Below the pieces are notes generated by a model, which made no database searches, was not told where the DNA came from, and was given only the letters and a program-made list of their open reading frames with translations. Of a stretch of 41,097 bases of DNA, positions 24,853 to 33,400 are shown one piece after another. The translations under genes were made by a program, and so were the position numbers. Within the stretch, counting starts at the first letter, position 1. Each line of letters begins with the position of its first letter. The stretch comes from Streptococcus parasanguinis (GTDB lineage: Bacteria; Bacillota; Bacilli; Lactobacillales; Streptococcaceae), in assembly GCA_018365265.1 (NCBI GenBank), contig JAGZKI010000018.1, forward strand, positions 1 through 41,097, written 5' to 3'.

Positions 24853-26844
24853 ATGACAAAATCATTCTACATCACAACCCCTATCTATTACCCATCTGGT
24901 AAATTGCATATTGGTTCAGCATACACAACGATCGCCTGTGACGTCTTGGCACGTTACAAACGTATGATGAACTACGATGTTTTCTACCTGACTGGTCTTG
25001 ATGAGCACGGTCAAAAGATCCAGCAGAAAGCAGAAGAAGCTGGGATCACGCCGCAAGCTTATGTAGATGGGATGGCCGTTGGAGTGAAAGAACTCTGGCA
25101 ATTACTCGATATCTCATATGATAAATTCATCCGTACGACAGACGATTACCATGAAAAAGTGGTGGCTCAGGTCTTTGAACGTTTGCTTGCGCAAGACGAC
25201 ATCTACCTGGGTGAGTACTCTGGTTGGTATTCAGTCTCTGATGAAGAGTTCTTTACAGAAAGCCAATTGGCCGAGGTATTCCGTGATGAGAATGGCAAGG
25301 TCATCGGTGGGGTAGCCCCATCAGGCCACGAAGTAGAATGGGTTTCTGAAGAATCTTACTTCCTTCGCCTCAGCAAATACCAAGACCGCTTGGTTGAATT
25401 TTTCAAAACCCAACCGGACTTCATCACGCCAGATGGCCGTCTCAATGAAATGTTGAAAAATTTCATCGAGCCAGGCTTGGAAGATTTGGCGGTATCTCGG
25501 ACTACCTTTACTTGGGGAGTTCCAGTTCCATCTAATCCAAAACACGTAGTCTATGTATGGATTGATGCTCTTCTCAACTATGTGACGGCTCTTGGTTATG
25601 GTCAAGAAGATCATGAAAACTTTGACAAATTCTGGAACGGAACGGTCTTCCACATGGTCGGAAAAGACATCCTTCGTTTCCACTCCATCTACTGGCCAAT
25701 CCTTCTTATGATGTTGGATATCAAATTGCCAGAACGATTGATTGCCCATGGTTGGTTTGTCATGAAAGACGGCAAGATGTCTAAGTCTAAAGGGAATGTC
25801 ATCTACCCAGAAATGTTGGTGGAACGCTTCGGCTTGGATCCACTTCGTTACTACCTCATGCGCAGTTTACCAGTTGGTTCTGATGGGACCTTCACCCCAG
25901 AAGACTACGTAGCCCGCATCAACTATGAATTGGCCAATGACCTTGGAAACCTCCTCAACCGGACGGTAGCCATGATTAACAAATACTTTGGCGGTCAGGT
26001 TCCAGCTTATGTCGAAAATGTTACCGCATTTGATGCAGATTTGGCTAAGGTAGTTGAAGAAAACATTGCTGAATACCACAAGCAAATGAACGCGGTGGAT
26101 TACCCACGCGCTTTGGAGGCCGTATGGAACATCATCTCTCGGACCAACAAGTACATCGATGAGACAGCGCCTTGGGTCCTCGCCAAAGAAGATGGCGACA
26201 AGGAACAATTGGCAGCAGTCATGGCTCACTTAGCTGCTAGCCTTCGTGTCGTGGCTCACTTGATCCAACCATTCATGATGAACACCTCAAATGCCATCAT
26301 GGAACAACTTGGCTTGGGCTTGGACTTCGATCTTGAAAACTTGACCCTAGCAGGTTTCCCTGAAAATGTCACAGTGGTTGCCAAAGGAACTCCAATCTTC
26401 CCACGTCTCGACATGGAAGAAGAAATTGCCTACATCCAATCTCAAATGACTGCTGGAAAACCACAAGAAAAAGAATGGATTCCAGAAGAAGTTGAACTCA
26501 AGTCTGAAAAAGATGAGATCAAATTTGAAGACTTTGACAAGGTTGAAATCCGTGTAGCAGAAGTCAAAGAAGTGGAACGCGTCGAAGGATCAGACAAACT
26601 GCTTCGCTTCCGTCTAGATGCAGGAGATGGCGAAGACCGTCAAATCCTCTCTGGTATCGCGAAATTCTATCCAAATGAACAAGAATTGGTCGGCAAAAAA
26701 CTCCAAATCGTGGCCAACCTCAAACCACGTAAGATGATGAAAAAATACGTCAGCCAAGGCATGATTCTTTCCGCAGAACATGGAGATCAATTAACAGTCT
26801 TAACTGTTGATCCATCTGTTCCAAATGGAAGCATTATTGGTTAA
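24853..26844 (+). CDS. metG: Methionyl-tRNA synthetase
   Basis: This 663-residue class-I aminoacyl-tRNA synthetase charges tRNA-Met. The HIGH-type motif is LHIGSAYT (HIGS at residues 19-22), and KMSKS lies at 308-312 followed by KGN. An anticodon-binding helical domain fills the middle, and a C-terminal EMAP/tRNA-binding OB domain (FEDFDKVEIRVAEVKEVER to the end) mediates dimerisation. Length and domain order match other streptococcal MetRS. It is monocistronic, with an AAAGGAAAAG site and a strong terminator. Confidence 0.97.
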   Translation: MTKSFYITTPIYYPSGKLHIGSAYTTIACDVLARYKRMMNYDVFYLTGLDEHGQKIQQKAEEAGITPQAYVDGMAVGVKELWQLLDISYDKFIRTTDDYHEKVVAQVFERLLAQDDIYLGEYSGWYSVSDEEFFTESQLAEVFRDENGKVIGGVAPSGHEVEWVSEESYFLRLSKYQDRLVEFFKTQPDFITPDGRLNEMLKNFIEPGLEDLAVSRTTFTWGVPVPSNPKHVVYVWIDALLNYVTALGYGQEDHENFDKFWNGTVFHMVGKDILRFHSIYWPILLMMLDIKLPERLIAHGWFVMKDGKMSKSKGNVIYPEMLVERFGLDPLRYYLMRSLPVGSDGTFTPEDYVARINYELANDLGNLLNRTVAMINKYFGGQVPAYVENVTAFDADLAKVVEENIAEYHKQMNAVDYPRALEAVWNIISRTNKYIDETAPWVLAKEDGDKEQLAAVMAHLAASLRVVAHLIQPFMMNTSNAIMEQLGLGLDFDLENLTLAGFPENVTVVAKGTPIFPRLDMEEEIAYIQSQMTAGKPQEKEWIPEEVELKSEKDEIKFEDFDKVEIRVAEVKEVERVEGSDKLLRFRLDAGDGEDRQILSGIAKFYPNEQELVGKKLQIVANLKPRKMMKKYVSQGMILSAEHGDQLTVLTVDPSVPNGSIIG

Positions 26845-26854
26845 ACATATATAA

Positions 26855-26882
26855 AAAAGCACTCCCGCGGGAGTGCTTTTCT
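26855..26882. terminator. metG terminator
   Basis: The palindrome ACTCCCGCGGGAGT, extended by AAAAGC and GCTTTT arms, gives a strong hairpin with T-rich tails. It could also act on minus-strand transcripts. Confidence 0.9.
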
Positions 26883-26953
26883 TGTATTGATATGGTTCCC
26901 ATCATTGAATTTTACAAGGATGGTAGATGAGTCCTCTTAGTAATGGGTGTTAA

Positions 26954-27094
26954 CGGAGACTTCCGCAGTGAGAAAAGAGTCTGAAACGGTATCGTTTCAG
27001 ACTCTCGGAAGATTTGAGACAGTGGGCTCAAATCTTAGGTATGGAATCCCAAAGGGATTCGCTACCGTCCGTCCTCACCTAAGGAAAGTCTCCG
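26954..27094 (-). ncRNA. Four-helix structured RNA-like element, copy 1
   Basis: Read on the minus strand it starts about 10 nt after the HTH-gene stop. An outer stem (near GGAGAC/GTCTCC) encloses three hairpins: GAATCCC/GGGATTC, AGATTTGAG/CTCAAATCT with an 8-nt loop, and GAGTCTGAAA/TTTCAGACTC with an 8-nt loop followed by TTTTCTC. A second copy at 39839-39976 keeps every helix with different bases. The unpaired CCTTAGGTGAG and GGACG segments are conserved. No plausible protein is encoded. Confidence 0.8.
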
Positions 27095-27104
27095 AATATA
27101 GTCC

Positions 27105-27311
27105 CTATTCATCCGGCCGGTATTCCAAGATATCTCCTGGCTGGCAGTCGAGTTCTTTGCAGATGGCTTCAAGGGTGGTGAAGCGGATGGCTTTGGCCTT
27201 GCCGGTTTTGAGGATGGAGAGATTAGCAGTGGTGATGCCGATTTTGTCAGCCAGCTCATTGGATTTCATCTTTCGCTTGGCCAGCATGACATCTAGATTG
27301 ACGATAATCAT
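27105..27311 (-). CDS. Small Cro/CI-type HTH regulator (YozG-like)
   Basis: This 68-residue DNA-binding protein consists almost only of a helix-turn-helix domain (KMKSNELADKIGITTANLSI, LKTGKAKAIRFTTLEAICKE, LDCQPGDILEY). It resembles the small XRE-family partners of DUF2975 membrane proteins, and the DUF2975 gene ends 10 nt upstream in the same operon. The DUF2975 stop overlaps the AGGAGG site used here, so the two are likely coupled translationally. It may autoregulate through the TATCG inverted repeat at 27917. A structured repeat follows its stop codon closely. Confidence 0.87.
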   Translation of the reverse strand: MIIVNLDVMLAKRKMKSNELADKIGITTANLSILKTGKAKAIRFTTLEAICKELDCQPGDILEYRPDE

Positions 27312-27321
27312 GGCACCCTCC

Positions 27322-27843
27322 TTAAATGGTTAGCTCATTTTCTTCAGCAATCTCAATCCCTCTCTCTAAAATCTTGCCAAGGACCCAGACAATTGGAACG
27401 GCAAGGAGAAGCCCTGTGTTAAAGGTAAATTGGAAAGTGAAGGGAAGGAGATAAGCATTTCCACTGGTTTCAAGTGTGCCAGACATAAAGGACAAGACCA
27501 AGAGAATCTTCCAAGCTCGGTTGCAAAGATCAATGTTGGAGTGAGAAAAGATCTTTTCTTGGTAGAGATTTTTGAGGAAGCTGCGAATGGTGATGAGAAG
27601 GTAAATATAGATAGCGCTTGAGGCTAGTGGGAAGAGCAGCTGCCAGAGGGGTTGCGGATGTTTGGGGAAGAGTTGGATGCCATTCACATCAAAGGACAAG
27701 CGTCCAGTTTGAATGAGATCTTTAAACACTCCCATCCGTGAAAGCAGGTGGACGACCAGTGCAGCCACAGTCATAAAGCCACAGAAGTAAATGAAAGCCG
27801 TCAAGACTTCAATGACATTTTTTAAGGTTTTTGAGTTTTTCAT
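27322..27843 (-). CDS. DUF2975 family membrane protein
   Basis: This 173-residue protein has four hydrophobic segments (residues about 8-32, 60-85, 105-130 and 145-165 by eye), consistent with DUF2975. That family is of unknown function and usually sits beside a tiny HTH regulator, as here. The start has AAGGAGG 7 nt upstream and a promoter (TTGACT-16-TATACT) on the minus strand. A membrane sensor or transporter accessory role is possible but unproven. Confidence 0.82.
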   Translation of the reverse strand: MKNSKTLKNVIEVLTAFIYFCGFMTVAALVVHLLSRMGVFKDLIQTGRLSFDVNGIQLFPKHPQPLWQLLFPLASSAIYIYLLITIRSFLKNLYQEKIFSHSNIDLCNRAWKILLVLSFMSGTLETSGNAYLLPFTFQFTFNTGLLLAVPIVWVLGKILERGIEIAEENELTI

Positions 27844-27880
27844 CGCAAGCCTCCTTGAAGTTTATTTATTTTTCACTTAT

Positions 27881-27908
27881 AGTATACTCCTTATAAAAAA
27901 TTAGTCAA
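27881..27908 (-). promoter_or_regulatory. Promoter of the DUF2975-HTH operon
   Basis: On the minus strand, TTGACT (27908-27903) and TATACT (27886-27881) have a 16-nt spacer. The AT-rich 27844-28091 stretch holds no gene. Confidence 0.7.
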
Positions 27909-27916
27909 TAAAAAAG

Positions 27917-27931
27917 TATCGAAAAACGATA
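27917..27931. promoter_or_regulatory. Inverted repeat TATCG-N5-CGATA
   Basis: A perfect 5-bp inverted repeat around AAAAA lies about 8 bp upstream of the -35 of the DUF2975 operon. A further CGATAAA half-site follows at 27941. It is a candidate binding site for the HTH protein of that operon. Confidence 0.5.
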
Positions 27932-28029
27932 AAAAAATAACGATAAACAAAATATTATTTTTGGGAAACAGGTATTTTCTACTCAAACTAGTCAGTTCAA
28001 ACCTGGAAAACCACTACATAGAGGGGAAT

Positions 28030-28058
28030 TTTACTATACTTTCGATTTAGGGTATACT
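28030..28058 (+). promoter_or_regulatory. Promoter of the DUF6287-type membrane protein gene
   Basis: TTTACT (28030-28035) and TATACT (28053-28058) have a 17-nt spacer. Confidence 0.55.
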
Positions 28059-28091
28059 AGTGTAAAGATCTTATTCCATGGAGGTAGTAAA

Positions 28092-29354
28092 ATGAATCTT
28101 AAGTGGAAGAAAAAATACCTGGGGCCGATTTTGGGGCTGGTCGGAGCAGTTGTTCTGATCGGTGGAGTCTATCTCTACTCTAGCTCCAACATCCAACCAG
28201 ACCATCAAAAGGAATTTAACCAGACTAGCAAGAAGGTCACCAAGCCAAAGGAAAAAGCCATTGACTTGAGTGGTGACTATGTCTCTAATGAACGGGATGA
28301 AGCCAAAATCGAGAAAAAGGGCAAGGCCTGGAAGATCGATTACCAAACGGCTGACGGTAAGGTATCCGCTGAATTTAGTACGGATTGGAAGGTCGAAGGG
28401 TCTAACAAAGTTTCAACAGGCAAGATGAAAAAGTCCGATGGCAATACAGACTTTACAGTCACTGTTCGTGTCTTCAAATACAAGACAGACAAGAAGCCTT
28501 TGATCACGGTCACCATGTCTGACAAAAATCCCGACCACGAGATGGTCTTTGCCAATCGAGAGGATTTTTTCAAATCGACAGATCCAAATGATGTCGTCCT
28601 TGATGGCAATCTCTCACCGTTTGAAGGTGCTTATTCTAATGATACCTATGAAAAGGAAATCGCAGATTCCGGTTTTAAACTTTATGGCTATACTCCAGAA
28701 GAATATTACCAAAACAAGACCAACGCCTTTCCAAGTATTGTAAATGGGGAGACTGGCTGGACTTTCTGGAGTGGAGGCACTCGGGCAAGTTACTTGTTCA
28801 ATAAAGAAAAAGAGCCCAAGAAGCGAAAAGGTTATTATGAAGTTTATTTCACTGGGGCCAATGCGACTGCGATCCAAGGGCAAGAGCAAACCTTGTACTT
28901 GATCCCAGCAGGTGTGACAGGTCCTGATGGAGTTGCTTCCCAAGAACGTCGGATTCTCTTTGGTGACGTGGCCTACCGTGATTACCATCTAGAGTGGTGG
29001 AAAGCCTACCCGCAACCGAAAAAAGAGAAAGATTTGGATATTGCGGCCATTAACGGAGGCGACTTCTCAAGCTTAGCTGGAACCTGGCGCAATGGCAAGG
29101 GTGCTGAAATCGTCATCCAAGCAGACGGAAAAGTCAAGGGCCAAGGTAGCCTCAAGGCTGTTGCGGACTCGGATAAGAAGAGCAAGATCCCTTATGTTGA
29201 GATGAAGATGGGTGAGACTGGTGCTGCGATTGGACTTCTGAAAATCGGTTTCCAAAATCCGGATGGAGACCAGTCTGACACCAGTAAGGCCCGTCTAGTG
29301 GTCACTCAATCTGCAGGCAACTATCCGGCTGATCAATATTTTTACCGTCAATAA
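28092..29354 (+). CDS. Membrane-anchored extracellular protein with DUF6287-like C-terminal domain
   Basis: This 420-residue protein has a short basic N-terminus and one hydrophobic segment (LGPILGLVGAVVLIGGVYLY). A lysine-rich linker and an extracellular region follow, so it is probably an uncleaved signal-anchor protein. The first extracellular domain runs from IDLSGDYVSNERDEAKIEKK to about residue 170. The C-terminal part contains AAINGGDFSSLAGTWRNGKG, which resembles DUF6287 domains of streptococcal and lactobacillal surface proteins. No lipobox or sortase motif is seen. It has its own promoter and terminator. Function unknown. Confidence 0.78.
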   Translation: MNLKWKKKYLGPILGLVGAVVLIGGVYLYSSSNIQPDHQKEFNQTSKKVTKPKEKAIDLSGDYVSNERDEAKIEKKGKAWKIDYQTADGKVSAEFSTDWKVEGSNKVSTGKMKKSDGNTDFTVTVRVFKYKTDKKPLITVTMSDKNPDHEMVFANREDFFKSTDPNDVVLDGNLSPFEGAYSNDTYEKEIADSGFKLYGYTPEEYYQNKTNAFPSIVNGETGWTFWSGGTRASYLFNKEKEPKKRKGYYEVYFTGANATAIQGQEQTLYLIPAGVTGPDGVASQERRILFGDVAYRDYHLEWWKAYPQPKKEKDLDIAAINGGDFSSLAGTWRNGKGAEIVIQADGKVKGQGSLKAVADSDKKSKIPYVEMKMGETGAAIGLLKIGFQNPDGDQSDTSKARLVVTQSAGNYPADQYFYRQ

Positions 29355-29388
29355 AAAGTTTGAGACAGGTTTGTCTCAAGCTTTTTTT
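29355..29388 (+). terminator. Terminator after the DUF6287-type gene
   Basis: TTGAGACA and TGTCTCAA with flanking AAAG/CTTT arms form the stem, followed by seven T residues. Confidence 0.9.
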
Positions 29389-29462
29389 ACTGCAAGGAAG
29401 GCTCGTGGGGTCTAGGAAACGGTTAGTCTCTAACATTAAAAGGAAAAAAATGTAAAAAAGGC

Positions 29463-29491
29463 TTGACAAAGCAAATGATTAGCAGTATTAT
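29463..29491 (+). promoter_or_regulatory. adcAII-pht promoter
   Basis: A perfect TTGACA (29463-29468) and TATTAT (29486-29491) are separated by 17 nt. The AdcR boxes start at the last base of the -10 element. Confidence 0.88.
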
Positions 29492-29526
29492 TAACTAGTT
29501 AATTAACTGATTAATAAACTAGTTAA
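29491..29526. promoter_or_regulatory. Three contiguous AdcR boxes
   Basis: TTAACTAGTTAA (29491-29502), TTAACTGATTAA (29503-29514) and TAAACTAGTTAA (29515-29526) abut with no gap. Each matches the zinc-responsive AdcR consensus (TTAACYRGTTAA) with zero to two deviations. Together they cover the transcription start region, so tight zinc-dependent repression is expected. Confidence 0.88.
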
Positions 29527-29549
29527 CGAAAATGAAAAAGAGGTGAAGG

Positions 29550-30485
29550 ATGAATAGGAGAAGAATGAAGGTTCTGGGACTCTTGTTTCTCGGTTTCTTT
29601 CTGCTGACAGCTTGTGGAAGTCAAGGAAATGCAGGCAAGCCCCCTTCTAAAAAAGGTCTTAAAATTGTCACGAGTTTTTATCCTATCTATGCCCTGGTCA
29701 AGGAAATCTCTGGCGATCAAAATGACATCTGGATGGTTCAGTCAGGTGCAGGGATCCATGATTATGAACCCTCAACCAAGGAAGTGGCCCAGATCTATGA
29801 TGCAGATGTATTTGTCTATCATTCTCAGACCCTGGAATCTTGGGCCGGTCGCTTAGATCCCAATCTTCAAGGTTCCAAGTTGCGAGTGATCGAAGGCAGC
29901 CAAGGAATGACCCTTGATAAGGTGGCTGGATTAGAGGATGTCGATGCTGGTCAGGGAAAAGAAGCCAAGCACTTGTATGATCCGCATACTTGGTTGGATC
30001 CTGTAAAAATCGCAGAGGAAGGAAAGATCATCGCCCAGCGCTTGGGAGAGATTGATCCAAAGAACAAGGAGCTCTATCAGACCAATGCTCAAAAGCTTGA
30101 AAAGCGCTGTGAGGAACTGGTAGCCCACTACCAGCCTCTCTTTGACAAGGCCAAGCAAAAGACTTTTGTGACCCAGCATACGGCCTTTTCCTATCTGGCC
30201 AAACGCTTTGGTCTCAAGCAGTTAGGGATTGCAGGGATTTCCCCAGAGCAAGAACCGACCGCTCGGCAATTGGCGGAGATCCAGCAGTTTGTCAAAGACT
30301 ACAAGGTGAAAACGATCTTTGTGGAAAAGCACACGTCATCAAAAATGGCAGATAGTATTGCCAAGGCAACAGGGGCGCGTGTCAAGGTCTTGGATCCACT
30401 GGAAGCTGATCCGAAAAATGATAAGGATCTATTAGCAAATTTAGAAGAAAATATGGCGACTTTAGCCAAGGAATTAGAGGAGTAA
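29550..30485 (+). CDS. adcAII: Zinc-binding lipoprotein AdcAII (Lmb-type)
   Basis: This 311-residue cluster-9 binding protein captures zinc for the AdcBC importer and is also known as laminin-binding protein. The lipobox is LLTAC with C22. The predicted ligands H70, H146 (DPHTW), H210 (TQHTAF) and E285 follow the AdcAII spacing. It lacks the long His/Asp-rich loop and ZinT domain of AdcA, so it is AdcAII rather than AdcA. No permease or ATPase gene is adjacent, as expected for this orphan binding protein. It is cotranscribed with the pht gene 7 nt downstream, and Pht proteins are thought to pass zinc to it. Confidence 0.92.
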   Translation: MNRRRMKVLGLLFLGFFLLTACGSQGNAGKPPSKKGLKIVTSFYPIYALVKEISGDQNDIWMVQSGAGIHDYEPSTKEVAQIYDADVFVYHSQTLESWAGRLDPNLQGSKLRVIEGSQGMTLDKVAGLEDVDAGQGKEAKHLYDPHTWLDPVKIAEEGKIIAQRLGEIDPKNKELYQTNAQKLEKRCEELVAHYQPLFDKAKQKTFVTQHTAFSYLAKRFGLKQLGIAGISPEQEPTARQLAEIQQFVKDYKVKTIFVEKHTSSKMADSIAKATGARVKVLDPLEADPKNDKDLLANLEENMATLAKELEE

Positions 30486-30492
30486 ATCAAGA

Positions 30493-33400
30493 ATGAAGAA
30501 AAAGGGAACGATTGGAATTGTAGCGACCTTGGGGCTAGGGCTTTGTGCCTATGCGCTCAGTCAGCAACCACAAGTCAAGGAAGAGAAAAAGAATCAGATT
30601 CAGTACCTGCAGGCAGAAAAGAAAGCATCATCGACTGACACCAGCAAAAAGGAAGATAGCATCGAAGCGGTCAATGCCAAGGAAAAGACCCAGGCGGAGC
30701 AGATTGTCATCAAGATTACAGATGAAGGCTTTGTCACTTCTCATGGGGATCATTTTCATTACTACAGCGGGAAGGTTCCATTTGATGCCATCTTTAGTGA
30801 AGAGTTGATTTTGCGGGATCCAACTTATCAGTTGCAAGAAGCGGATATCGTGAGCAAGGTCAAGGATGGCTATATTATCAAACGCGCTGGGAAATACTAT
30901 CTCTACTTAAAGGATGCCCAACATACGGTCAATGTGCGCTCGATTGAAGAGATCGCTCAGCAACAAAAAGGTGGCGCTAAAGAAGAAGGGGAAACAGGAT
31001 CGGTACAGGCGAGCTCCTCGCACAAGGCAGGCAAGACCCGTGACTTCCGTCAACCTAGTCAAGCGCTGAAAGAAGGTAAGACTCTTGAGATGCTGACGGC
31101 TAAGAACCATACAGGTGGTGGCTATCGTACGGACGATGGTTATGTCTTTAGTCCTGGAGATGTCATTTCAGATACAGGGGACGGCTTTATTGTGCCCCAT
31201 GGTGGCCATTTCCATTATATTCCAAAGAGTGCTTTATCTGCTGGAGAGTTAGCAGCAGCCCTCTCCGTCTTAGGTGGTCAAGCCGGTCATCAGGCTGGGA
31301 ACTCACACCTAGCTGGAGCAAGCACAGAAGCAGGGCAAGGAAATCCGGATCCAGCCTCTTCAAGCCTTGGGAAGCAAGCGAGCAACCAGCCATCAGCTAG
31401 TACAACCAATACACAGACGACACCAACGACGTCTAAACCGGCTACTTCCAAATCGAGTCCAACCCTGACCAACTTGATCGAAGAATTGCAGAAAGCCCCG
31501 TTGTCTACTCGTCATGTGGAGTCTGACGGTTCTGTCTTTGATCCAAGCAAGATTACTAAGTGGACCGATCAAGGGATTGTCTACCCTCATGGGGATCATT
31601 TCCACTTTATCCCATACAGCTCTCTATCGCCTTTAGAGCGTGAGTTGGCGCGGCAATTCCAATTGCTTCGTGCTCAAGGAACTGGTAGTTCAACAGAAGT
31701 GAGTCCAAGCTTGCCTTCAAATCCAAGCACAAGACCAGTTGATCCGGATCATGAGCATAGCGACAGTCACGATCACAAAGAGGAGCACGATCACGGCTTC
31801 CACGCAGACAAGGTCATCAGCAAGGATGAGGAAGGATATATGGTCGCTCATGGCAACCATGCCCATTATTTCTATAAAAAGGACCTATCTCCTCAAGAGA
31901 TTGCAGCAGCAGAGGCAACTCTAGCTGGTAAGAAAGAAGAGGACAAGGGTCAGCCCCTGACAGATGATGTTGCGACCTATTCTCGCGATGCCTCAGATGA
32001 GGAAAAGATCCAGTACATCAGTAAGACCTATGGTGTCCCTCGCGAGGCCATTAAGATTTCCAATGGTTTCTTTGTCTTTAACAATCCAGACCAAGAATAC
32101 GATCCGACCCACATCCATCCTTATGCCGTTCGGAAGGAACATGTCCGCATCCCACTTGAAACTGGCAATCCTGAACTAGACTTTATCAATGAACTCTATG
32201 CAACAGCGCTTCGTTCAGGGATTTCTCCTTATAGCCTCCAGATTGAAAATGGCCAGTTTGTCATCCCACATGGCGATCACAACCACTACATCAAGGTGCG
32301 ATCAGCGGGACTAGCAGACTACTTAGCCCACCGTCTTCCTACCATCCAATCGCCTTACAAAAAAGGAGACTTGAATAAAAAAGCAGTAGAGGACAGGGTC
32401 AACCAACTTTTAGCAGAAAGCCGAACTCTATACGCTTCTGATCCATTGCAGCAACGACGGATTGAGCTCATCCTGGGCCACTTCTTGGAAAATGTCAAGA
32501 GCTTCCCAAGTAACTCGACGGAAGGCTACCTGGCCAGTCTCAAACAGGTTGATGAGCAATACATCCATGCGACTCAAGCGATCAAACCAAAAGAAGAGAC
32601 AGCCCTCGATCGTCGATACCAAGAATTGCTGGAACAAGTGCGCTTGCTAGACACAGAAGCCTTCCAACTGAAGAAGGAAGGGTTGGTCTCACAACTGCAG
32701 GAAGCCTATGCTGCCAAGGACAGCAAGCGTTTAGAGCAGGAAGGGAAGCTATTAGAAGCTGTTCAGGAGATGCAAGATCGGACGGGTGTGACATCGGTCG
32801 ACTACCTCAAGTATTTCTACCAAAGCTTGAGCGATGCGCGCTTGACACCAGAACTCCGCACCAAGGCAGCAGATCTAGCCTTGAAACTCTACCGAGCTCA
32901 AGCCTTTGAAGAAGCTTGGGATTCCAAGTCTCACTTTATGGAGCTCTACCAAACCAAGCAAGCTATTGACCAGCTTTTCTCCCAAGAAAAAGGCCAAACC
33001 TATCCTATTGAAAAAACAGTTTTGGATCAAAAAGGAAGTCAAACCCCATCCTACAACGTAGCGGTTTATGATTTCCTCAAAGGCTTGTATGGAGAGTTGG
33101 ATAAGGCAACAGAAGCCCGTCAACAGAACAAGATTTTGACAGCCCTCTTAGAGCAAATCCAGTCGCTCTTGCCACAAGTCGAAGACCAAGGCAAACGAAC
33201 TGCTTTTGGAGAAGGCTTGGCTCAACTTGGAAAAGAATCTGATCCAGACAAGGCTATTTCAAGTGGGGAAGCACTTCTACGCGAAATCAGTGATACCATT
33301 GAAAAGCAAAAACAAAAGAAAACCGAAGAGCCTCAAATTGGGGATGTCGCTCTTTATCAACAGCTCTACAACCAGTTGATGGCCCTGCACCAACAATTGC

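Noticed and set aside
26947..27333. Open frame of 128 codons across the structured repeat and HTH gene
   Set aside because: It runs through the hairpins of the repeat and antisense to the HTH gene. A similar frame over the other copy arises only because the repeat sequence is conserved.
31290..31605. Minus-strand frames inside the pht gene
   Set aside because: They are antisense to low-complexity linker coding sequence and have no expression signals.
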